Below are positions 18,063 to 25,029 of a stretch of 64,000 bases of DNA, piece by piece. Position numbers and translations under genes: made by a program. Origin of the DNA: Gluconobacter potus (GTDB lineage Bacteria > Pseudomonadota > Alphaproteobacteria > Acetobacterales > Acetobacteraceae); assembly GCF_015244705.1 (NCBI RefSeq), contig NZ_JABCQF010000001.1, forward strand, positions 248,001 to 312,000, given 5' to 3'. The notes beneath the pieces were generated by a model that was given only the letters and a program-made list of their open reading frames with translations, was not told the DNA's origin and did not search any database. Position 1 is the first letter of the stretch, and each line of letters begins with the position of its first letter.

Positions 18063-19177
18063 GTGACGACCGACAGGCTGATACCGCTTTCGCGGACCAG
18101 GGCACGGACATACCCGCCGCCGCCTTTCCCCTGTCTGGACAGGGCATGGCAGGGCTGGGCCATGACAGCGATGAAGACCATGTTCTCAGCCAGGCCGAGA
18201 TCGACAGCTTTTTCGGCAAGGATTCTGTGGTCACGGGTGCTGCTGACAGCAGCGGTATCGAGCGCGTGGTCAGCACATCGGGTGTCTCGTCCGAGCGGCT
18301 GCCGATGCTTGAAGTGGTCTTCGACCGTTTTACCAGAATCCTGACGACCAGCCTGCGCAATTTCACCAGCGATAATGTCGAGGCGTCCATGGACCGCCTG
18401 GGCTCCCAGCGTTTTGGAGATTATCTCGAAAACGTGCCGGGACAGGCCATGTTCGCGGTCTTCAAGGCGGAAGAGTGGGACAATTACGGCGTCGTCGTAC
18501 TGAGTTCCTCCCTGATCTACAGCATCGTCGATGCCCTTCTCGGGGGGCATATCCGTGGCGACAGTGCTCTCACCGCTCCGGCCAGCCGCCAGACCGGACG
18601 GCATCATACCGCCATTGAGCGCGCGCTGATCGAGCCGATGGTCAGGATTATCCTTGATGATCTGGAAACGAGTTTCAGCCCGCTCTGCGCCGTCAATTTT
18701 CATTTCGAGCGACTGGAGATGAATTCACGTTTCGCGATGATCTGCCGGGCCGGAAACGGGGTGGTTACCGCACGGTTCGGCATCGATATGGAAGGCCGCG
18801 GCGGAGACGTGGATATCGTACTCCCCCACGCTACGCTCGAGCCTGTGAGAGACATTCTGCTGCAGCAGTTCATGGGCGAGAAATTCGGTCATGACGGCAT
18901 CTGGGAAAACCATCTCGCCCGAGAGCTCTGGCAGACGGATCTGACCCTGGATGCCGTTCTGGAAGAGCAGACCATGAATCTGAAAGATATCATGAAGCTC
19001 GCTCCGGGGGATCAGCTTGTCCTGCGCCGCAAACCGGATGCGTCCGTCAGTCTGCGGTGTGGCGAACATGTCCTTTTTACGGGACGTGTCGGGCGAAAGC
19101 AGGGGCAGGTCGCCGTCAAGATCGAAGACGTTCTTAACCAGAAACCCGGCACGGATCGTGCCACATCCTATAGCTGA
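18059..19177 (+). CDS. fliM: FliM, flagellar motor switch protein
   Basis: A 372-residue C-ring protein with a GTG start overlapping fliL. A CheY-binding segment, LSQAEIDSFF, is present at about residues 43-52; a 40-residue extension precedes it. The middle domain (VFDRFTRILTTSLRNFTSDNVEASM, then QAMFAVFKAEEWDNYGVVVLSSSLI) and the C-terminal SpoA domain (LAPGDQLVLRRKPDASVSLRCGEHVLFTGRVGRKQGQVAVKI) are intact. It binds phospho-CheY and switches rotation direction. Confidence 0.96.
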   Translation: MSDDRQADTAFADQGTDIPAAAFPLSGQGMAGLGHDSDEDHVLSQAEIDSFFGKDSVVTGAADSSGIERVVSTSGVSSERLPMLEVVFDRFTRILTTSLRNFTSDNVEASMDRLGSQRFGDYLENVPGQAMFAVFKAEEWDNYGVVVLSSSLIYSIVDALLGGHIRGDSALTAPASRQTGRHHTAIERALIEPMVRIILDDLETSFSPLCAVNFHFERLEMNSRFAMICRAGNGVVTARFGIDMEGRGGDVDIVLPHATLEPVRDILLQQFMGEKFGHDGIWENHLARELWQTDLTLDAVLEEQTMNLKDIMKLAPGDQLVLRRKPDASVSLRCGEHVLFTGRVGRKQGQVAVKIEDVLNQKPGTDRATSYS

Positions 19178-19191
19178 GCGGAGCATATTTC

Positions 19192-19689
19192 ATGGACAGA
19201 TTTCAGCTTGGGATCGAGATCGCCCTGTCAGTGCTGCTGCTGGTGACGATTTTCTACAGTCTCTATCTGGGGCGTGCCCTCTCCGTCCTGCGGCGTGACC
19301 GCGGACAGCTTGATGCCCTGATCGCCAGTCTCCAGTCCAGCAGTGCTCAGGCGCAGTCGGGCATTGATCATCTGCGCCAGACGACGGAACTCGTCGGGCG
19401 TGCCCTGGGGAAAACCGTTGAGTCCGGCAAGAGCCTGAAGCGGGATCTGGCCATGCTGTGCGAACGCTCCGAGACGCTCGCCCAGCAACTGGAATCTCTC
19501 CTTCCCGCCGGGCGTGTCGCCACCGCAGGCATGAAGGCGTCTCCCCGTGTCGAGGAACGGCCCGAGGAAGCCCCGTTCCGCTCTGCGCTGCGCCTGAAGC
19601 CGGACGAAGTGCGGACCATGAAGCCCAGTGGCAGCAAGAGTGCTGCCGAGCGTGAACTTCTGCGCGCTCTTCGGCAGAAGCAGGGATAA
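19192..19689 (+). CDS. DUF6468-type flagellar-operon membrane protein
   Basis: A 165-residue protein with an N-terminal membrane helix (LGIEIALSVLLLVTIFYSLYLG, about 5-26) and then a coiled-coil-prone cytoplasmic region (LRRDRGQLDALIASLQSS, VGRALGKTVESGKSLKRDLAML). GGAG precedes the ATG. Proteins of this layout (DUF6468) sit between fliM and motE in flagellar operons of Rhodospirillales. The assignment is from memory of that layout. Function unknown, motility-linked. Confidence 0.75.
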   Translation: MDRFQLGIEIALSVLLLVTIFYSLYLGRALSVLRRDRGQLDALIASLQSSSAQAQSGIDHLRQTTELVGRALGKTVESGKSLKRDLAMLCERSETLAQQLESLLPAGRVATAGMKASPRVEERPEEAPFRSALRLKPDEVRTMKPSGSKSAAERELLRALRQKQG

Positions 19690-19695
19690 GACGTC

Positions 19696-20472
19696 ATGTT
19701 TTTCCGTATCCTGCATCTTGCCTGCGGTCTCATGATCGTTCTTCTCGGGGTCAAGATCTACGCGATCGCGGGTGATCTGATGGGCGACGCGGATTCTCCG
19801 TCTTCATCTCTGACAACTGTTGCGATGGCCCAGCCGCAGCCGCAGCCGCAGCCGCAGCCGCAGCCGCAGCCGCAGCCGCAGCCGCAGCCGCAAGTCCAGC
19901 CCGCTGCGCCGACAGAAGCTCTACCGGCGGCTCCTAAGCCCGCGGGAACTGCCCCCACCCTGGCGACGGCTGTTCCGAAAACGGATGATCTGTGCGCGCA
20001 CGGGGGTTGCAAGGGACCCGTGCCAGCTGCGCCTGCACTAACGGTGCAGCCAGCAGATCCCACACTCGTGGAACAGCTCGCTGCCAGGGAAAAGGATCTG
20101 GATCGGCGTGATGCAGCACTGAATGATCGCCAGCGCCTTGTTGATGCGGCTGAGGAAGAGTTGCAGCGACGGATGACAGCGCTGGAAAATTCCCGGACTG
20201 CCCTTGAGAACAGCGAACAGCATACGGACCAGCTGCGGAATGATGATGCTGACAGGCTGGTCAAGATCTATCAGGCGATGAAACCCGAAGATGCCGCAGC
20301 AATCTTCAATATCCTTGATCTGCGGGTTGGCGTAGCGCTGCTCAACAGGATGAATCCGCGCAAGGCATCCGCAATCATGGAGGCCATGTCCCCCCAGCGC
20401 GCCATTCTCGCCACGCAGCTCCTTGTGAACTCTCATGCGCGGCCTGCCACGCGGATCGGTGGTAACGGATGA
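19696..20472 (+). CDS. MotE-like flagellar stator chaperone protein with Gln-Pro tract
   Basis: 258 residues. An N-terminal helix (ILHLACGLMIVLLGVKIYAI) anchors or exports it. A Gln-Pro repeat (about residues 45-65) and a Pro/Ala linker follow, then a coiled coil rich in Arg/Glu/Asp (REKDLDRRDAALNDRQRLVDAAEEELQRR). The C-terminal MgtE_N/MotE-like domain is LVKIYQAMKPEDAAAIFNIL ... GVALLNRMNPRKASAIMEAMSP. MotE proteins in alphaproteobacteria stabilise the periplasmic MotC. The repeat is listed separately. The stop overlaps the next gene (ATGA). Confidence 0.82.
   Translation: MFFRILHLACGLMIVLLGVKIYAIAGDLMGDADSPSSSLTTVAMAQPQPQPQPQPQPQPQPQPQPQVQPAAPTEALPAAPKPAGTAPTLATAVPKTDDLCAHGGCKGPVPAAPALTVQPADPTLVEQLAAREKDLDRRDAALNDRQRLVDAAEEELQRRMTALENSRTALENSEQHTDQLRNDDADRLVKIYQAMKPEDAAAIFNILDLRVGVALLNRMNPRKASAIMEAMSPQRAILATQLLVNSHARPATRIGGNG
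19831..19890 (+). repeat. ten tandem CAGCCG hexamers (Gln-Pro repeat)
   Basis: Sixty bases of perfect CAGCCG repeat lie within the MotE-like gene, encoding (Gln-Pro)x10 and continuing as Gln-Val-Gln-Pro. The array is in-frame by construction (6 bases per unit), so slippage would change linker length but never the reading frame. Confidence 0.97.
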
Positions 20473-23018
20473 AACGGGCGTTTCTGGCCACTGCACTGAG
20501 CCTGTCGCTGCTCGAAACGGCTGTGGCTGCGCCTGCGCCTAAAGTTGTCAGCGCCAAGCCGGAAAAAGTAGAAACTGGGCCTGCAAAAGCCCCTGATGAG
20601 AAGCTGTTGCCTGCGGGCTGGGCTTTCCTGAACGATCCGTCGCCGCTTTTTCCGCATCCTGAAAAAGCAGTACAGGAAAAACGGGTTTCTGCAGGGCCGG
20701 CCTCAGTCACCGGAACTCAGTCACAGGTGACGATAGATCCCACTTATGGAACGTCCGTGCAGGTCCCGGGCGCAACCGGACTGTGGCTGCCTCTGGGTGA
20801 GCTGACGCCTGTCGCGGCGTTCCGCAATGGGCAGAATATCGTGCTCTTGGCAGCGGGGCGGCATGTCCTGGATACGGCGGGCCTGGCCGGGATCGGACCT
20901 TTCAAATCTGTTTCCAGCCGGATCCTGTCAGATGTGACAGTCATTACCGTAACGTTGTCCGACGAGCGCGATCCTGTTCTTCGTCCTGTCGGGGCCGGGT
21001 GGACGCTGTCAGTTGCGGCGGACGTAAAGCCTCAGGCCGATATGCTGCTCGGGCAGGATGCAAACGCCTTGACGTTCACGCCGCCGGTTGCGGAAGGTCT
21101 GCCCCAGGTTGTCGCGCTGGATGATCCTGATTCAGGGCGAAGGCTGCTGCTTGGAATGACGCGCTCAGGCCGCATTCAGCAGTCCATGCGGCGTCTGGGA
21201 ACCGGGTTCGCGGTCCGGAGCAGTCTGATCGGTGTCGTGGTTGCGGCTGATTCCGACACCATAGAGCTGCGTCAGGCGGGTGGGAAACTGATCCTGGATA
21301 CGATGGGGCCGGACAGTTTTCCGCTGATGGCATCCAACCGGCTTCAACCCTATGGCTCGTCCCTGAGCGGTGTCAGTCTGGGGCCGGGAACCCCAGAAGA
21401 ACTGCGGGAAGCGCTCAGGCGGAGTGTGGCCTCTGCTGCCATGGCGTCTTCGGGGGATCGTTTTGGTGCCCGGATGCGGGTTGCGCAGGCGGCAGCACGG
21501 GCTGGCAATGGTCCACTTTTGGGCGAAGTCATGGACGTGGCTTTGCAGGACTGGCCTGAGGGTGTGGAAAAGCCCGAAGCACGCCGGCTGCAACAGATAT
21601 CGGCGGTGCTCAATGCCCGGCCGGGTTCTTCCTCGCTGGCAGAAGATGGTGGGAGTACGCCGGAAGACCAGCTCTGGCGCGGAATGATGCGGATGCTTCT
21701 GCCATCTTCCCGTCGGGTTGGACAAAGCGCATCAGGGTCTCCGGAAAGCGACCGTCTTCAGACGGCAGATCTGATTGCGACAGGACTTCCTGTTCTTCAG
21801 GCCTATGCAGCTCCGCTGAAGGAGCGGCTATTGCCTTTGGCGACCCAGTGGATCGCGCGTTATGGAAGTGATGGCGCCACGAAAGTGCTCGATCAGTTTC
21901 CCAACGGACCGCAGGTGGCTCTGGCGAAGGCTCTGCTGGCAGCGCGACGGAATATGCCGGATGCAGAAGCGAAACTTTCTATTCTTGCACATGACCCATC
22001 GCCGCTGATCTGGCCGGTGGCTCGGGAAGCTTCGCTCCGGCGGGCATTGGAAAAAAAGACACTTCCCCCGCAGGCTGTTGCGGATCAGGTGGATGGCATC
22101 CTGCCTGCTCTTCGGATTGCGGAACGCGAGAAGGATGGGCGTCTTCTACAGATCAAAGCCCTGATGGAAGGCGGAAACCTCGAAGGGGCCGCTGCGGCAG
22201 TGCAGGAATGGGGGCGTCTGTATCCGGATGATGCTGCCCAGGTCGCTGTGCAGGAAACGGACATTATCCGGCAGATGGCCAGGGCTGCGTCTTCGGGCGC
22301 GCGGCAGAATATGAACGAGGTTGCCTTTCTGAAAGATGCGCTGCTCAAAGCGTCAGACAGTGCCTTGCGTGATGACATTCTCGATGGTCTGGCGCGCCGC
22401 TACGAGGCACTTGGTTTGCCGGATCAGGAGCGTGAGGCCCTGCGGGATCTTCTGGCGTCCGGGAGTAATACCCAGGAGATGAATGTTCGGATCCGGCTGG
22501 CGACGCTTGAGCTGAATATGGGAGACCTCAAGGCGGCACGACAGGATCTTGGGGGTTTTGCCGAGGGATCTCCGGATGCTGCCCTGGCGCTTCCGGGTGG
22601 AAGCAGCAGCCAGTCCGTGGAGGTGGCGCTTCTGAAAGCGCGTATTGCACTGGCGGATCATCGTCCGGAAGAAGCGGTGTCAGAGCTGGCGACCATTCGC
22701 GATCCGCGGGCCTGGACCTTGCGGGCACAGATGGCTGAAAAGGCCGGGGACTGGCCTTATGCGGTTGAGGCGCTTGTGCCCATGCTGGACAGTCTCCCGC
22801 GAGCCGGTGGCGCTTCGAAAGAAACGCTTTCGCCAGAACAGCAGGCTCTCGTCCTGCGAATCGGGGGGGATGCGTCGAGAGCGCAGGATCAGCAGACGCT
22901 TAAAAACCTGCAGATCCGGTTTGGGGCACTGATGAAAGGGACGCCGTCTGAAGGTGTTTTCCGTCTGCTGACAGGGGGGCGTGAGGATGCCTCGCCGCCG
23001 GTTTCCGCAGGGGGGTAA
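20469..23018 (+). CDS. large exported alpha-solenoid protein of the flagellar operon, unknown function
   Basis: 849 residues with a signal peptide (KRAFLATALSLSLLETAVAA then AP), so periplasmic. The ATG overlaps the stop of the MotE-like gene, so it is co-translated with motility genes. Residues about 80-300 look beta-rich (VQVPGATGLWLPLGELTPVAAF, SSRILSDVTVITVTLSDERDP). From about 300 to the end the protein is Ala/Leu-rich and helical with degenerate TPR-like pairs (DALLKASDSALRDDILDGLARRYEALGLPDQEREALRDLL; LNMGDLKAARQDLGGF; WTLRAQMAEKAGDWPYAVEAL). It could be a periplasmic scaffold for the stator or motor. No enzyme motif was recognised. Confidence 0.85.
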   Translation: MKRAFLATALSLSLLETAVAAPAPKVVSAKPEKVETGPAKAPDEKLLPAGWAFLNDPSPLFPHPEKAVQEKRVSAGPASVTGTQSQVTIDPTYGTSVQVPGATGLWLPLGELTPVAAFRNGQNIVLLAAGRHVLDTAGLAGIGPFKSVSSRILSDVTVITVTLSDERDPVLRPVGAGWTLSVAADVKPQADMLLGQDANALTFTPPVAEGLPQVVALDDPDSGRRLLLGMTRSGRIQQSMRRLGTGFAVRSSLIGVVVAADSDTIELRQAGGKLILDTMGPDSFPLMASNRLQPYGSSLSGVSLGPGTPEELREALRRSVASAAMASSGDRFGARMRVAQAAARAGNGPLLGEVMDVALQDWPEGVEKPEARRLQQISAVLNARPGSSSLAEDGGSTPEDQLWRGMMRMLLPSSRRVGQSASGSPESDRLQTADLIATGLPVLQAYAAPLKERLLPLATQWIARYGSDGATKVLDQFPNGPQVALAKALLAARRNMPDAEAKLSILAHDPSPLIWPVAREASLRRALEKKTLPPQAVADQVDGILPALRIAEREKDGRLLQIKALMEGGNLEGAAAAVQEWGRLYPDDAAQVAVQETDIIRQMARAASSGARQNMNEVAFLKDALLKASDSALRDDILDGLARRYEALGLPDQEREALRDLLASGSNTQEMNVRIRLATLELNMGDLKAARQDLGGFAEGSPDAALALPGGSSSQSVEVALLKARIALADHRPEEAVSELATIRDPRAWTLRAQMAEKAGDWPYAVEALVPMLDSLPRAGGASKETLSPEQQALVLRIGGDASRAQDQQTLKNLQIRFGALMKGTPSEGVFRLLTGGREDASPPVSAGG

Positions 23019-23025
23019 GTTTTTG

Positions 23026-23694
23026 TCAGGTCGGAGTGACCGGACGATGGCCTTCGAGGAAAACCCTGATGCCATACGCCATGAATTTTTCGAGGTTTTC
23101 TTTTGAACGGTGGGGTTTGCAGTGGGTGAGCCGTCCCAGCATGGGGCCGCCTAGCGTCATGCCGAAGAGCAGATCCGAAGCTTCGGTAATGTCGGGAATA
23201 TCCAGTCTGCCGGCTTCGGACTGGGCAGCCAGCCAGTTCTGGATGGGCAGGACACGGCCCGAAAGCTGGAAGAGATCTGCGACGAGTTGGCGGACGGCCG
23301 GGTTGCGGCTGGTTTCCGTAATGACGGAGCGGAGCAGGCTCAGGCGCTCGTCGCAGAACATGCAGGCTGCGATGCTGGTCATCAGGCCCAGAAGCTGTTT
23401 CTCCATGGGATCTGTGGGCAGCGGCGTATAATCTATGGGGGCGAAAAGCCGTTCCAGAATCAGGGTCTCGAAAAGAACTTTCTTGGAGTCGAAAAACTGA
23501 TAGAGGGTTTTTTTGGACATCCCCGAGCAGGCTGCGATGCTGTCCATCGACGCGGCATGATAGCCGTGGGTGGTGAGAACCGCACTGGCCGCATCCAGGA
23601 TCCGGATGCGTCTTTCGGCTTCATCGAGCTGCGCTGGACGGCCACAGCAGGGCTGTTTCCGGTCTTCGGACTGGCTGCTCGACGGACTGTTCAA
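23026..23694 (-). CDS. TetR/AcrR family repressor of the adjacent RND pump
   Basis: About 222 residues. I chose TTG 23694: GGAG lies six bases ahead. A TTG 15 codons upstream is better explained as the TTGACA -35 box. The helix-turn-helix is at about residues 32-80: RRIRILDAASAVLTTHGY, SMDSIAACSGMSKKTLYQFF, DSKKVLFETLI. A C-terminal ligand-binding domain follows. It is divergent from the RND operon with a palindromic operator between, the classical arrangement of a local efflux repressor. Its stop lies seven bases from that of the flagellar-operon gene. Confidence 0.88.
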   Translation of the reverse strand: MNSPSSSQSEDRKQPCCGRPAQLDEAERRIRILDAASAVLTTHGYHAASMDSIAACSGMSKKTLYQFFDSKKVLFETLILERLFAPIDYTPLPTDPMEKQLLGLMTSIAACMFCDERLSLLRSVITETSRNPAVRQLVADLFQLSGRVLPIQNWLAAQSEAGRLDIPDITEASDLLFGMTLGGPMLGRLTHCKPHRSKENLEKFMAYGIRVFLEGHRPVTPT

Positions 23695-23710
23695 GATCAA
23701 CTCCGATATT

Positions 23711-23739
23711 ATTTCACAGACTGAATTGACGTCTGTCAA
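23711..23739 (-). promoter_or_regulatory. candidate tetR promoter
   Basis: Minus strand: -35 TTGACA (23739-23734), 17-base spacer, -10-like TGAAAT (23716-23711). Transcription would start just ahead of the GGAG ribosome site, giving a very short leader. The -35 overlaps that of the rightward promoter. Confidence 0.5.
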
Positions 23740-23755
23740 AGAAACCCGCTAGTTT
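23726..23755 (+). promoter_or_regulatory. candidate RND operon promoter
   Basis: Plus strand: -35 TTGACG (23726-23731), 18-base spacer, -10-like TAGTTT (23750-23755). The -10 lies inside the left arm of the palindromic operator, so bound TetR would block RNA polymerase. Confidence 0.5.
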
Positions 23756-23783
23756 CCGTCCTCGCGGGAAACTAGCGGGTTTC
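23741..23783. promoter_or_regulatory. nested palindromic TetR operator
   Basis: GAAACCCGCTAGTTTCC (23741-23757) is repeated as a perfect inverted copy at 23767-23783 with a 9-base spacer. Each arm is itself a GAAAC-N6-GTTTC palindrome, giving two dimer sites about 27 bases apart centre to centre, on one face of the helix within error. Confidence 0.8.
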
Positions 23784-23808
23784 TGTATCACAGGATAGCG
23801 GCCGTATC

Positions 23809-25023
23809 ATGCCTTCTTTTCAGAAAATGTCTTTGAATTCTTCTGCCGCCCTGTCTCCGGTCGGTCCGTGGGGTGGGAAGGGAACTTTTCTGGTGCCGCT
23901 TCTGGCACTGCCGCTGCTGGTGGCGGGATGTCAGAAAAAAACTCCCCCTCCCCAGATGCCGCCGCAGCCTGTCGATGTGGTGACGCTGAAGACGCAGCCT
24001 GTTACGCTTGAGACGTCCCTGCCGGGTCGGACGGATGCCTATGAGCAGGCACAGATCCGGCCGCAGGTGAATGGTGTCATCGTCTCGCGTGATTTCGAGC
24101 AGGGTGCGGACGTCAAGGCGGGGCAGCAGCTCTTCCAGATCTATATTGCACCGTATCAGGCAGCTTACGATCAGGCGAAGGCGCAGCTTCTCAACGCACA
24201 GGCCGCGGCTGCCCGGGCAAATGGTCAGCTGAAGCGGTATCGTCCGCTGGTGGCTGCCCATGCCGTGAGTTCGCAGGATTTCGACAACACGCTGGCGACG
24301 GCGCGTGAGGCTGAAGCCCAGGTGGCCCAGGCCCAGGCTGCCGTGGAAGCAGCGGCCGTCAATCTGAACTACACGCATGTTCGTGCACCCATCAGCGGCC
24401 GGATCGGCCGCACGCTCTATACGCCGGGCGCGCTGCTGACGGCGGGTCAGAGCCAGGCGATTGCAGTCGTGACGCGGCTTGATCCGATCTATGTGGACGT
24501 CAATCTTGCGGCGGCCGATATGCTGCGCCTCAAGCGGGAGCTGGCGAACGGGCAGGTCGAACGCAGTGGTGCGGATGCGGCTGCCGTCAGCCTGAAGCTG
24601 GAAGACAGCTCCGATTATCCGACGCGCGGCAAGCTCCAGCTTTCCGAAGTCACGGTTGACCCGTCGACCGGAACGCTTGTCATGCGCGCGGTTTTCCCGA
24701 ACCCCGATCATCTGCTGCTGCCCGGAATGTTCGTTCATGCGCATATTCAGGAAGGCATTGATCCGAATGGTCTTCTGGTGCCGCAGGTTGCGGTCGCGCG
24801 TGACGCCAAGGGCAATCCTTACGTCATGATCGTGGATGGTGAGAACAAGGTCACCCAGCGTTCCATTCAGGTCTCGCGGACGGTGGGGGATTTCTGGCTT
24901 GTTTCGGACGGGCTGAAGGCAGGTGAGAAGGTGATCGTCAACGGTCTGCAGAAGGTGCAGCCAGGTGCGAAAGTCACGCCTCACGATGTCCCGGCTGACG
25001 CCCCAGCGGGAAAGGCGGAGTAA
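23809..25023 (+). CDS. RND efflux periplasmic adaptor (AcrA/MexA type)
   Basis: 404 residues, a membrane fusion protein. The lipobox LPLLVAGC gives lipidated Cys41. It has the lipoyl half-motifs (TYEQ-type TDAYEQAQIRPQVNGVIVSRDFEQGADVKAGQ and LNYTHVRAPISGRIGRTLYTPGALLTAGQ) flanking an alpha-hairpin (AKAQLLNAQAAAARANGQLKRY). Beta-barrel and membrane-proximal domains follow. An in-frame ATG six codons on (MSLNSS) is a possible alternative start. First gene of a complete tripartite pump, adaptor-permease-outer-membrane channel. Confidence 0.95.
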   Translation: MPSFQKMSLNSSAALSPVGPWGGKGTFLVPLLALPLLVAGCQKKTPPPQMPPQPVDVVTLKTQPVTLETSLPGRTDAYEQAQIRPQVNGVIVSRDFEQGADVKAGQQLFQIYIAPYQAAYDQAKAQLLNAQAAAARANGQLKRYRPLVAAHAVSSQDFDNTLATAREAEAQVAQAQAAVEAAAVNLNYTHVRAPISGRIGRTLYTPGALLTAGQSQAIAVVTRLDPIYVDVNLAAADMLRLKRELANGQVERSGADAAAVSLKLEDSSDYPTRGKLQLSEVTVDPSTGTLVMRAVFPNPDHLLLPGMFVHAHIQEGIDPNGLLVPQVAVARDAKGNPYVMIVDGENKVTQRSIQVSRTVGDFWLVSDGLKAGEKVIVNGLQKVQPGAKVTPHDVPADAPAGKAE

Positions 25024-25029
25024 CCCCGC

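Noticed and set aside
19831-19890. CRISPR-like or mobile repeat
   Set aside because: Units are 6 bases, adjacent and without spacers; simple microsatellite in a coding sequence.
19758-20264. Cys-Gly repeat protein antisense to the MotE-like gene
   Set aside because: Produced by the CAGCCG array read backwards.
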